This document shows positions 6,862 through 13,357 of a DNA stretch of 20,688 nt, one piece after another. Position 1 is the stretch's first letter. Each line of letters begins with the position of its first letter. A model generated the notes under the pieces. That model saw only the letters and a program-made list of their open reading frames with translations. It made no database searches and was not told the origin of the DNA. The position numbers were made by a program, and so were the translations under genes. The stretch comes from an uncultured Lactobacillus sp. (GTDB lineage Bacteria > Bacillota > Bacilli > Lactobacillales > Lactobacillaceae). The stretch lies in assembly GCA_905204935.1 (NCBI GenBank), contig CAJLBJ010000028.1, positions 1-20,688 of the forward strand, read 5' to 3'.

Positions 6862-6910
6862 AAAAAAATGAATAGAATCTTTTAACCATATCGCAAGATT
6901 CTATTCATTT
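6862..6910 (-). terminator. Intrinsic terminator of the cupin-CMD-phosphatase-merR operon
   Basis: Perfect 16-bp stem (6866-6881 with 6895-6910; AAATGAATAGAATCTT and its complement), 13-base loop, followed on the minus strand by a T7 run overlapping the stem base. It lies 16 bases after the merR stop. Confidence 0.88.
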
Positions 6911-6926
6911 CAATCTATATTATTGA

Positions 6927-7271
6927 TTAGCCTGTAATCTTTTCAATTTTTTTATCTAACAACTCTAACATCGTTTGAAAATGTTCCAATTGAGCAACAA
7001 TTTGTTTTCGCTGTGCTATTAAAATTTGTTTACGAATCGCTAGGGTCTCGCTACCTTGTTGCGATAACTTAGTGTATTCTAAGAGTGCTTCGATTGAAAT
7101 TCCGGCAACACGCATACATTTAACATATTCAATCTGCTGTAATTGTTGCTCAGTATAATCACGATATCCACTTGAATTACGAGACACATCTGTAATTAAA
7201 CCAACTTTTTCCCAATAACGTAAAGTATCTTTTGAAATTTGCGTTTCTTGACTAACTTGTTTAATGTTCAT
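6927..7271 (-). CDS. MerR family transcriptional regulator
   Basis: 114 residues. The N-terminal winged helix is clear ('IKQVSQETQISKDTLRYWEKVGLI', then 'RNSSGYRDYTEQQLQQIEYVK'), followed by a dimerisation coiled coil (about residues 75-111). There is only one cysteine (C52, inside the DNA-binding domain), so it is not a metal sensor of the CueR/ZntR kind; it resembles the short AdhR/NmlR-like regulators that answer aldehydes or other electrophiles, but without their key cysteine pattern the signal is unknown. The frame extends to 7286, but that codon lies at the predicted transcript start; AAAGGGG directly serves the ATG at 7271. The gene has its own MerR-type promoter inside the end of the preceding gene. 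Confidence 0.88.
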   Translation of the reverse strand: MNIKQVSQETQISKDTLRYWEKVGLITDVSRNSSGYRDYTEQQLQQIEYVKCMRVAGISIEALLEYTKLSQQGSETLAIRKQILIAQRKQIVAQLEHFQTMLELLDKKIEKITG

Positions 7272-7291
7272 AAAAACCCCTTTCATTTACT

Positions 7292-7322
7292 ATTCTAAAC
7301 CTTAGAGTTAACTTTAAGGCAA
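7292..7322 (-). promoter_or_regulatory. MerR-type promoter with 19-bp spacer and operator
   Basis: Minus-strand -35 TTGCCT (7317-7322) and -10 TAGAAT (7292-7297) are separated by 19 bases, too long for normal SigA use and the hallmark of promoters that MerR proteins untwist. The spacer region holds the near-perfect 20-bp dyad CCTTAGAG-TTAA-CTTTAAGG (7300-7319). The upstream phosphatase stop codon lies inside the operator. Autoregulation of merR is the direct reading. Confidence 0.78.
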
Positions 7323-7907
7323 CTTAGAAAAGTCTAAATTAATCACTTTTTCAAAAGAGAATTGCCCATCTTCAAAACTAAACTTAAAAATTGCACAGTT
7401 ACCAATTTTTCCGCCTGTATACGGTTTAAGTTCATCTGTTTTTAGACAATATCGTAAGAAGTTCGCACATGCACCCCCATGAGATACTGCCAAAATAGTC
7501 GTATGTGTCTCATTTTGCATAATCCTAGTTAACGTCTTACCTAAACGTTGCTTGACTTCTTCTTGATCTTCACCGCCATATTGAACAAAAAAATCACGAT
7601 ATGGCAGCTTAGGGTTTAGACATTCATCTTTTCCTTCAAAAGCTCCAAAATTCCACTCTTTCAAGCCCTTTTCTCGTTGATAGGGTAATTTACCTTCAGT
7701 TACAATTTCAAGTGTATCACTAGCACGTTCAGACGTTGAACAATAGCCATAGTCAAATTCAATTTGTTGCTCTTTAAAATACTTGCCAGCAACTTTGGCT
7801 TGTGCAATTCCTTTAGACGTCAAGGGTGAATCGCACCAACCTTGGATTTTATGTTGAACATTAAATAATGTTTCACCATGTCGCATTAAATAAAGATACT
7901 TTACCAT
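7314..7907 (-). CDS. Histidine phosphatase superfamily protein
   Basis: 197 residues of the phosphoglycerate-mutase-like histidine phosphatase fold. The catalytic phospho-histidine is H10 in 'LYLMRHGETLFN'; R61 and E84 fit the conserved acid/base region ('STSERASDT', 'LKEWNFGAFEG'), and H143 sits in 'AVSHGGACANF'. Members remove phosphate from small metabolites or act as cofactor-dependent mutases; the substrate cannot be read from sequence. AGGAGG lies seven bases before the ATG. It follows the CMD-like gene by only 15 bases, so it belongs to the same transcript. The last bases double as the merR operator. Confidence 0.88.
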   Translation of the reverse strand: MVKYLYLMRHGETLFNVQHKIQGWCDSPLTSKGIAQAKVAGKYFKEQQIEFDYGYCSTSERASDTLEIVTEGKLPYQREKGLKEWNFGAFEGKDECLNPKLPYRDFFVQYGGEDQEEVKQRLGKTLTRIMQNETHTTILAVSHGGACANFLRYCLKTDELKPYTGGKIGNCAIFKFSFEDGQFSFEKVINLDFSKLP

Positions 7908-7922
7908 TGCTTTTGCCTCCTA

Positions 7923-8237
7923 TCAATGATAAATTTCTTTGGCTAAATTAAAGGCTGACCACGCTTTAGGCCATCCAACATAAAAAGCTAAATGTGTAAT
8001 TAACGCACTAATTTCATCTTTTGTTACACCATTTTCCTTGGCCATTTTTAAATGTGGCTCAACTTGAGCAAAGTTACCTCCGCTAATTAAGGCACTCAAA
8101 GTTAACATACTGTGTAATTTAGGCGATAGAACCGTTTCATCAGCCCAAACTTCTCCGAATAAAAGATCATCATTATAGTGCGCAAATTGTGGGGCAAAGT
8201 CTCCTAATTGTTGGTGTCCTGCTGTTTGTTTTTTCAT
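7923..8237 (-). CDS. Carboxymuconolactone decarboxylase (CMD) family protein
   Basis: 104 residues, a single CMD/AhpD-fold domain. Conserved parts are 'LSPKLHSMLTLSALISGGN', H62 in 'VEPHLKMAKENGVTKDEI', and 'THLAFYVGWPKAWSAF'. There are no cysteines, so it cannot act as an AhpD-type CxxC peroxidase and is closer to the decarboxylase-like branch. The actual reaction is unknown; such proteins often sit beside cupins and redox enzymes in lactic acid bacteria. A very strong AAGGAGG site precedes the ATG and overlaps the end of the cupin gene, so the two are likely made together, possibly as partners on one substrate. Confidence 0.9.
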   Translation of the reverse strand: MKKQTAGHQQLGDFAPQFAHYNDDLLFGEVWADETVLSPKLHSMLTLSALISGGNFAQVEPHLKMAKENGVTKDEISALITHLAFYVGWPKAWSAFNLAKEIYH

Positions 8238-8249
8238 CTAAAACCCTCC

Positions 8250-8639
8250 TTAATCTAAAAAGTCGACAGATTCGAGCCATTCGCTAGTCCCTTTAGTAAT
8301 TGCAACATGTGCAAACCAACTATCTTTAGTTGCACCGTGCCAATGCTTAATTCCTTCAGCAATATAGACAACATCACCTGGCAGTAATTTTTTAGCCGGT
8401 GCTCCTTCTTCTTGATACCAACCTTGACCTGCTGTTACCAATAACAACTGATAACCATCATGATGTATATGCCAATTATTACGACATCCTGGTTCAAAGG
8501 TTACATTGGCAACTTGCATTCCCTCTTTTGTGAGTGTTGCTAGTTCATTTAAATAACTGTTTTTATTGAAAAATTGAGCATAATCCTGATTTTCATGCCC
8601 CATTCCAAAAATATTTTGTTGTTTAAAATTTGTTTCCAT
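8250..8639 (-). CDS. Cupin domain protein
   Basis: 129 residues, one cupin barrel. Motif 1 runs 'EPGCRNNWHIHHDGYQLLLV' with metal ligands H57 and H59, and Q64 where the classical motif has glutamate. Motif 2 is 'PGDVVYIAEGIKHWHGA' with H99. A metal-bound small-molecule enzyme or binding protein is likely; glutamine at the third position is found in part of this clade. First gene of the operon with the CMD-like protein, a phosphatase and MerR; a GAGGTGAG site precedes the ATG. Cupin plus CMD next to a divergent LysR regulator suggests handling of an aromatic or reactive carbonyl compound, but this is inference. Confidence 0.9.
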   Translation of the reverse strand: METNFKQQNIFGMGHENQDYAQFFNKNSYLNELATLTKEGMQVANVTFEPGCRNNWHIHHDGYQLLLVTAGQGWYQEEGAPAKKLLPGDVVYIAEGIKHWHGATKDSWFAHVAITKGTSEWLESVDFLD

Positions 8640-8695
8640 TATTTACTCACCTCGCAACTTAATTCTACTTCCTCGATAAAATGATGTAAAATACT

Positions 8696-8716
8696 TATAA
8701 CGAATACTAAATTATA
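8696..8716. promoter_or_regulatory. Possible LysR-regulator site in the divergent region
   Basis: Inverted repeat TATAA-N11-TTATA centred between the divergent cupin operon and the lysR gene, the spacing seen in LysR T-N11-A boxes. It is AT-rich and could arise by chance. No clear -35/-10 pair is seen for either direction. Confidence 0.35.
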
Positions 8717-8743
8717 CATTTTAAGCATGGATAGAGGTAAAAA

Positions 8744-9661
8744 ATGGAAACACGTCTACTTAAATATTTTCTCGTAACCGCACATACCGGTAATATTACT
8801 AAAGCTGCTAATTTATTACACATTACCCAACCGACTTTATCACGTCAATTGCAAGATTTGGAAAACCAACTCCAAACAGCTCTTTTCGTTCGGCAAAAAT
8901 CTGGTATTGTCCTAACTCCTGCTGGACTCATTTTTCAAAAAAGGGCTAATGCTATGTTGGCTTTTTTGGAAGAAACCAAAAATGAATTAAGCTCTCTAAA
9001 ACAACAACCTACTGCCACTTTACGCTTAGGAATTGTTGAATCAAGTATCAGCTACTTAGTAACCGACTTAATTGCACAATTTCAAAAAAGATATCCCTTA
9101 GTTAAGTTTTCGTTATACGATGCAGATGGCGATGATTTAAAAGAAAAACTTGATAACAACCAATTAGATTTAATTTTCTTAATCCGACCAATTGAAGCTG
9201 AGAAATATCATTTTTTCAGCTTACCAGCTACTGAGCAATGGGGCGTTTACCTTGCAAAAAACGATCCTTTAGCAACTAAAAAACAACTTCAACCCCAAGA
9301 TTTAAAAAATCATCGGGTTCTCTTACCCCGCCGCAAAATTGTCCAAGATGAACTAGATTTAATTTTAAAAGAAGCTGACTTAAATATCGCTGGCTATATC
9401 AATCTCGGCGCTAATGGCATACTATTAGTGAAAAAACATCATTATGCCTTAGTAAGTATCGCCAGTTTACAAAAATTAATCAATCCATCTCAGCTAACTT
9501 TTGTCACCTTTGAACCTAAGTTAACGAGCGGACACGTGGTTGCTTGGTCTAAACAAAAAGAACCTAGCCAAATTTTGCAAAGGTTCCTTAAATTTATTAA
9601 CGATAATATAAAAAATAACGATCAGACTTACACTCAAGGACTTACAAATGCTCATAAATGA
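8744..9661 (+). CDS. LysR family transcriptional regulator
   Basis: 305 residues, normal LysR length. The N-terminal helix-turn-helix is complete ('TGNITKAANLLHITQPTLSRQLQDLE', residues about 15-41), followed by a linker helix and a two-lobed co-inducer domain (about 90-290, opening 'TLRLGIVESSISYLV'). GAGG lies seven bases before the ATG. It is transcribed away from the cupin-CMD operon across a 104-base gap, the classic arrangement of a LysR activator and its target, so it probably controls that operon and itself. The C-terminal tail is polar and short. Co-inducer unknown. Confidence 0.92.
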   Translation: METRLLKYFLVTAHTGNITKAANLLHITQPTLSRQLQDLENQLQTALFVRQKSGIVLTPAGLIFQKRANAMLAFLEETKNELSSLKQQPTATLRLGIVESSISYLVTDLIAQFQKRYPLVKFSLYDADGDDLKEKLDNNQLDLIFLIRPIEAEKYHFFSLPATEQWGVYLAKNDPLATKKQLQPQDLKNHRVLLPRRKIVQDELDLILKEADLNIAGYINLGANGILLVKKHHYALVSIASLQKLINPSQLTFVTFEPKLTSGHVVAWSKQKEPSQILQRFLKFINDNIKNNDQTYTQGLTNAHK

Positions 9662-9898
9662 TACTTCTCTTAGTATCTGATAACATCTGCAAACTCCTTA
9701 GTGAGTCTAATCGCTATTTAATAAGGAATAAAACAAGCTCTCGACCTCTTTTCTTCTAGCTTTTTTGGAAAACTAATCACGTAATTCACGAATCAACAGA
9801 TTGTGAGCCACTATTCCCTACAACTAAAGTGTAATCGTTTTCTAAAACAAAGTCAAGATTTTTAGCCTTTTTCTTACACATGTTTGCCACAAAGAAAA
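9662..9898. other. Intergenic stretch with no gene seen
   Basis: Between lysR and the bcaT promoter. It starts with a weak hairpin GATACT/AGTATC (9660-9677) without a T-run, which is not a convincing terminator. I see no open frame with a ribosome site and no riboswitch motif. The stretch could hold a small RNA or decayed sequence, but nothing supports that. Confidence 0.4.
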
Positions 9899-9927
9899 TT
9901 GCAAACTGCTTAAAATTTTGTTAAAAT
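9899..9927 (+). promoter_or_regulatory. Promoter of bcaT
   Basis: TTGCAA (9899-9904), 17-base spacer, TAAAAT (9922-9927). The predicted transcript starts near 9934, giving a leader of about 115 bases. Confidence 0.65.
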
Positions 9928-9928
9928 A
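9914..9928. promoter_or_regulatory. Candidate CodY box over the bcaT -10
   Basis: AATTTTGTTAAAATA differs from the CodY consensus AATTTTCWGAAAATT at three of fifteen positions and covers the -10 element. Branched-chain aminotransferase genes are common CodY targets in Firmicutes, so repression when amino acids are plentiful is plausible. Confidence 0.45.
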
Positions 9929-9972
9929 CAGTGTAAATAAAGTATCATAAATGCTTTGATAATAGTATACCA

Positions 9973-10027
9973 AATAAGAGTTCTAACTCTTGGAAAGCCC
10001 GCTGTTTCTTTTAATAGTGGGCTTTTC
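9973..10027 (+). promoter_or_regulatory. Two hairpins in the bcaT leader, possible attenuator
   Basis: First hairpin AAGAGTT/AACTCTT (9975-9990). The second, larger one pairs AAAGCCCGCT with AGTGGGCTTT (one G-U pair) and is followed by TTCTAAAAA, a weak terminator-like tail, about ten bases before the AGGAGG of bcaT. No T-box consensus is present. It may modulate read-through or be a decayed terminator. Confidence 0.45.
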
Positions 10028-10049
10028 TAAAAATAAAGGAGGAATCCAG

Positions 10050-11087
10050 ATGACTCAAACTGTTAATCTTGATTGGAACAATTTAGGCTTTAATTACATG
10101 AACTTACCTTACCGCTATCGTGCTTACTTTAAAGATGGTGAATGGCAAAACGCCGGTTTGGTTGAAGATGCTACCATCACAATCAATGAAGGTTCACCTG
10201 TCCTTCACTATGGTCAAGAAGCTTTTGAAGGTTTGAAAGCTTACCGTTGCAAAGATGGTAGTGTTAATTTATTTAGACCCGATCAAAATGCAAAACGTCT
10301 ACAAAAGAGTTGCCAACGCTTGTTAATGCCTGAAGTCCCAACAGAAATGTTCATTGACGCTTTAAAACAAGTTGTTAGTGCTAATAAAGAATACATTCCA
10401 CCATATGGTACGGGCGCTTCTCTTTACTTACGTCCTTTTATCATCGGGGTAGGTGAAAATATCGGAGTTCATCCAGCTGAAGAATATATTTTCTCGATTT
10501 TTGCTATGCCTGTTGGAAATTATTTCAAAGGTGGCTTAACTCCTACTAACTTCTTAGCTTCCGAATATGACCGTGCTGCTCATAAAGGAACCGGTCAAGC
10601 TAAAGTTGGCGGAAATTATGCAGCTAGCCTATTCCCTGGCCAGCAAGCTCAACAACAAGGTTTTTCAGATTGTATCTACTTAGATCCAATCGAACATAAA
10701 AAAATTGAAGAAGTCGGTTCGGCTAACTTCTTTGCTATCACTAAAGATGGCAAATTCGTTACCCCAGACTCACCATCCATTTTGCCAAGCGTTACAAAGT
10801 ACTCATTACTTTATCTAGCTGAGCATCACTTCAATATGCCTGTTGAAGAAACTGACATCTATATCGATGAGCTCGATCACTTAGCCGAAGCAGGTGCTTG
10901 TGGAACTGCTGCTGTAATTTCGCCAATCGGTGGATTCCAAGTTGGCGATAAGTTCCATGTTTTCTATAGCGAAACAGAAGTAGGTCCTGTTACTAAAAAA
11001 CTTTACGATGAATTAGTTGGGATTCAATTTGGCGATCGCAAGGCCCCTGAAGGCTGGATCGTTAAAGTCGACGAAGCTAAATTATAA
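10050..11087 (+). CDS. bcaT: Branched-chain amino acid aminotransferase
   Basis: 345 residues of the fold-type IV PLP aminotransferase family; it swaps amino groups between leucine, isoleucine or valine and 2-oxoglutarate in the cytosol. Visible landmarks: 'EGSPVLHYGQEAFEGLKAYR', the PLP lysine K185 in 'GTGQAKVGGNYAASL', and 'EEVGSANFFAI' around E221. The open frame reaches a TTG at 9990, but that extension covers the leader hairpin; AGGAGG six to eight bases before the ATG at 10050 marks the true start. It is monocistronic with a strong terminator. In lactic acid bacteria lacking full branched-chain synthesis the enzyme mainly serves catabolism and aroma formation; no ilv or leu genes are nearby. 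Some would name it ilvE. Confidence 0.95.
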   Translation: MTQTVNLDWNNLGFNYMNLPYRYRAYFKDGEWQNAGLVEDATITINEGSPVLHYGQEAFEGLKAYRCKDGSVNLFRPDQNAKRLQKSCQRLLMPEVPTEMFIDALKQVVSANKEYIPPYGTGASLYLRPFIIGVGENIGVHPAEEYIFSIFAMPVGNYFKGGLTPTNFLASEYDRAAHKGTGQAKVGGNYAASLFPGQQAQQQGFSDCIYLDPIEHKKIEEVGSANFFAITKDGKFVTPDSPSILPSVTKYSLLYLAEHHFNMPVEETDIYIDELDHLAEAGACGTAAVISPIGGFQVGDKFHVFYSETEVGPVTKKLYDELVGIQFGDRKAPEGWIVKVDEAKL

Positions 11088-11093
11088 AAAACT

Positions 11094-11140
11094 AAAATAC
11101 ACGCACAGAAAAATGTGATTTCATGTGCGTGTATTTTTTT
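11094..11140. terminator. Bidirectional intrinsic terminator between bcaT and the YheO-like regulator
   Basis: 14-bp perfect stem AAAATACACGCACA (11094-11107) / TGTGCGTGTATTTT (11124-11137), 16-base loop, T7 run to 11140. The minus-strand gene's stop codon lies at the end of the T-run. Confidence 0.9.
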
Positions 11141-11807
11141 AATGTTCTTTTTTTACGGTTTGAATATATTTATAGATACTAACTTCCGACATTTTAAAAG
11201 CCTGTGCTAATTTGGTAACAGAATCTTTTAATTCAAAGAAACCCTTAGCATATAGGATTTCAACAATCGCCAATTTTTCATTTTTAGAAACTGGCTTTTC
11301 TGGAAATTTATACGTTCCTAAAATAGCAAAAATAGCTTCTTCGATTACACTGTCAGTTGTCAAGTACAGATTTTCTTGCACTTGCTGTGCCGTTTGCAAA
11401 TCATTTTTAGGCTGAATTACACTTTTTAAAACATCCAAACTCTGTTGCAAAGACTTTTCTATCTCTAAAAGCTTAGATTGATCCGAATTGATACAAAGCA
11501 TCCCAATCAGTTGACATTCTTCATCTTTAATGAAAAAACTTGAAGAATTTAACAACTTTCCGTTACTTGCCTTACTTGTATAGTGAACTAGGTAATCAGT
11601 GGTTTGATACTTTTTAGTTTGCAAGATACGCAATAAAAAATCGGTCCCAGGCGAACCAACCGTCCGACCCGAAATACTGTTTCTAATATGAACAATCTTT
11701 GCATGATGCTCTTTACTGATTTCTTGTAAAACAATTTCAGTTTGTTCCCCTAAAAAATCGGCTAAAAAATCTGCCAGTAAGACATATTTTTGTAACTTTG
11801 GTTGCAT
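11139..11807 (-). CDS. YheO/DauR-type PAS-HTH transcriptional regulator
   Basis: 222 residues. Residues about 5-120 match the YheO-like PAS sensor domain ('GEQTEIVLQEI', 'ISGRTVGSPGTDFLL', 'GMLCINSD'); residues about 150-220 form the DauR-type helix-turn-helix ('KLAIVEILYAKGFFELKDSVTKLAQAFKMSEVSIYKYI'). Known relatives control D-amino-acid and other amino-acid degradation genes. It is the last gene of the amino-acid operon, with AGGAG seven bases before its ATG, 14 bases after the PLP enzyme's stop, so it probably regulates its own operon in response to the imported amino acid. Which ligand binds the PAS domain is unknown. Confidence 0.87.
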   Translation of the reverse strand: MQPKLQKYVLLADFLADFLGEQTEIVLQEISKEHHAKIVHIRNSISGRTVGSPGTDFLLRILQTKKYQTTDYLVHYTSKASNGKLLNSSSFFIKDEECQLIGMLCINSDQSKLLEIEKSLQQSLDVLKSVIQPKNDLQTAQQVQENLYLTTDSVIEEAIFAILGTYKFPEKPVSKNEKLAIVEILYAKGFFELKDSVTKLAQAFKMSEVSIYKYIQTVKKEH

Positions 11808-11821
11808 ATAAAACTCCTAAC

Positions 11822-12957
11822 TCAACACTGTAATGCTTGTTTTAAATCTTCTAATAAATCTTGCACATCTTCAATTCCACAAGATAAGCGTAATAAGTTA
11901 TTAGTAACACCTTGTTTTTCGCGTTCTTCTTGTGAAAGACAGGCATGTGACATAGTTGCTGGATGTGATAAAATCGATTCTACCCCACCTAGACTAACCG
12001 CTAAAATTGGCAATTGAATCTTATCAATCACATTTTCTAAAACAGCTTGACTACTTACTTCAAATGATAACACAGCTCCACCACTAGTAGCTTGCTTTTT
12101 ATGAATTTGTGCATCTGGATGATCATTAAGTGTCGGATAATAAACTTTTTTGACATTTGGACAAGTCAATAAGAAATCGGCAATTTGAGTTGCATTAGCG
12201 CTGTATTTTTCCATGTGCAATCCCATGGTCTTCATCCCACGTAATACTAACCAAGCTTCTTCAACGCCTAAAACCGCACCAAAATTCTTTTGATATAGCA
12301 ACAATTGTTGGTAAATTTCTTCATCATTCGTCACCGCTAAGCCAGCAACAACATCACTGTGTCCATTGATAAACTTAGTAACACTTTCAACAACAACATC
12401 CACACCCAAGGCCAATGGATTTTGATATAGCCCTGTCATAAAAGTATTATCTGCAACGGTCAAGATTTGGTGTTGTTTTGCTAACTCGACAACTGCCACA
12501 ATATCTGTAATCTTTAGCAGTGGATTAGACGGCGTTTCTAGATAAATCATCTTCGTGTTTGGTTTGATATGGCGCTTAATCTCATCGATATCTGACATAT
12601 CAATGCATGAAACTTCAACATCATATCTTGGTAAAATATGGTTAGCAAATTGACAAGTTCCGCCATAAACTTCTTTTGGCAAGATCAAATGGTCGCCACC
12701 CTCAAGTAACATTAATACATTAGAAATAGCTGCCATCCCCGATGCATAAGCCAAGGCATACTGCGCTTTTTCTAGCTTAGCAAATGCTTCTTCTAACGCA
12801 TGTACAGTCGGATTGCCAAAACGCGTGTAACTATACTCTTGCTTACTACCAATTTTTGTTGAGCAAACGTTGAGGTTTGATACTTTGGAATTGAAGCTGC
12901 TCCGGTTTGCACATCCAACACGGGATAACCGTGTAATAAAGATGTATTTACTCGCAT
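11822..12957 (-). pseudogene. Cystathionine gamma-lyase/synthase-like PLP enzyme, frameshifted
   Basis: The intact 3' frame covers residues 69-378 of a Cys/Met-metabolism PLP enzyme: 'ASGMAAISNV', 'LETPSNPLLKITDI', 'ADNTFMTGLYQNPL', and the PLP lysine (K195 of the restored protein) in 'VVESVTKFINGHSDVVAG'. Upstream DNA continues the family in another frame: an ATG at 12957 with GAGGGG before it gives 'MRVNTSLLHGYPVLDVQTGA' and 'SIPKYQTSTFAQQK', then the reading must shift to reach 'GSKQEYSYTRFGNPTVHAL'. The break is at the A5 tract of the coding strand (12853-12857); one extra A restores 378 residues, the usual length. It is a recent mutation or a homopolymer sequencing error. The enzyme would cleave or form cystathionine, cysteine or methionine thioether bonds and release an enamine, matching RidA next door. 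Confidence 0.85.
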
Positions 12958-12961
12958 AAGC

Positions 12962-13345
12962 TTACCCCTCGATTACCGCAACAACTTCAACTTCCACTTT
13001 AGCATTCAATGGCAAAGCCCCCACTTGAAAAGCAGTCCGTGCTGGATATGCTCCGGTGAAAAATTGTTGATAAACCTTATCAAATTCTGCAAATTCTGCA
13101 ATGTTGCCTAGATAAACCGTTGTCTTAACGATCTTTTCTAAACTTGAGCCATTATCTTCTAGAATTGCCTTAAGATTTTTCATTGATTGTGTTGCTTGTT
13201 GTTCAATGCTTTCTCCTGCTAGTTTGCCTGTTACTGGATCTAAACCTAATTGGCCTGATGTAAAAATCAAATTGTCAATTCGACTAGCTGGACTATAACT
13301 CCCGATTGCTTTTGGTGCATTTTGACTTGATAATCTTTCTAACAT
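12962..13345 (-). CDS. ridA: RidA family enamine/imine deaminase
   Basis: 127 residues, the standard size of this trimeric cytosolic family (YjgF/YER057c/UK114). Conserved parts are 'GSYSPASRIDNLIFTSGQLGLDPVTG', 'QSMKNLKAILEDNGSSLEKIVKTTVYL' and R103 in 'GAYPARTAFQV', the arginine that binds the substrate carboxylate, then 'VEVEVVAV'. RidA hydrolyses 2-aminoacrylate and related imines released by PLP lyases. It is placed four bases upstream of the lyase-like gene and 12 bases downstream of the permease, so it is part of one operon where it would clear the intermediate of that enzyme. TAGGGGA (overlapping the permease stop) is its ribosome site. Confidence 0.95.
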   Translation of the reverse strand: MLERLSSQNAPKAIGSYSPASRIDNLIFTSGQLGLDPVTGKLAGESIEQQATQSMKNLKAILEDNGSSLEKIVKTTVYLGNIAEFAEFDKVYQQFFTGAYPARTAFQVGALPLNAKVEVEVVAVIEG

Positions 13346-13357
13346 TGTAAATTTCCC

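Noticed and set aside
9662..10049. T-box riboswitch before bcaT
   Set aside because: The conserved T-box sequence (AGGGTGG-ACCGCG) and a specifier stem are not found; only two simple hairpins are present.
9990..10049. N-terminal extension of the aminotransferase from the TTG at 9990
   Set aside because: The extension overlaps a stable hairpin, lacks a ribosome site and is not family-like, whereas AGGAGG marks the ATG at 10050.
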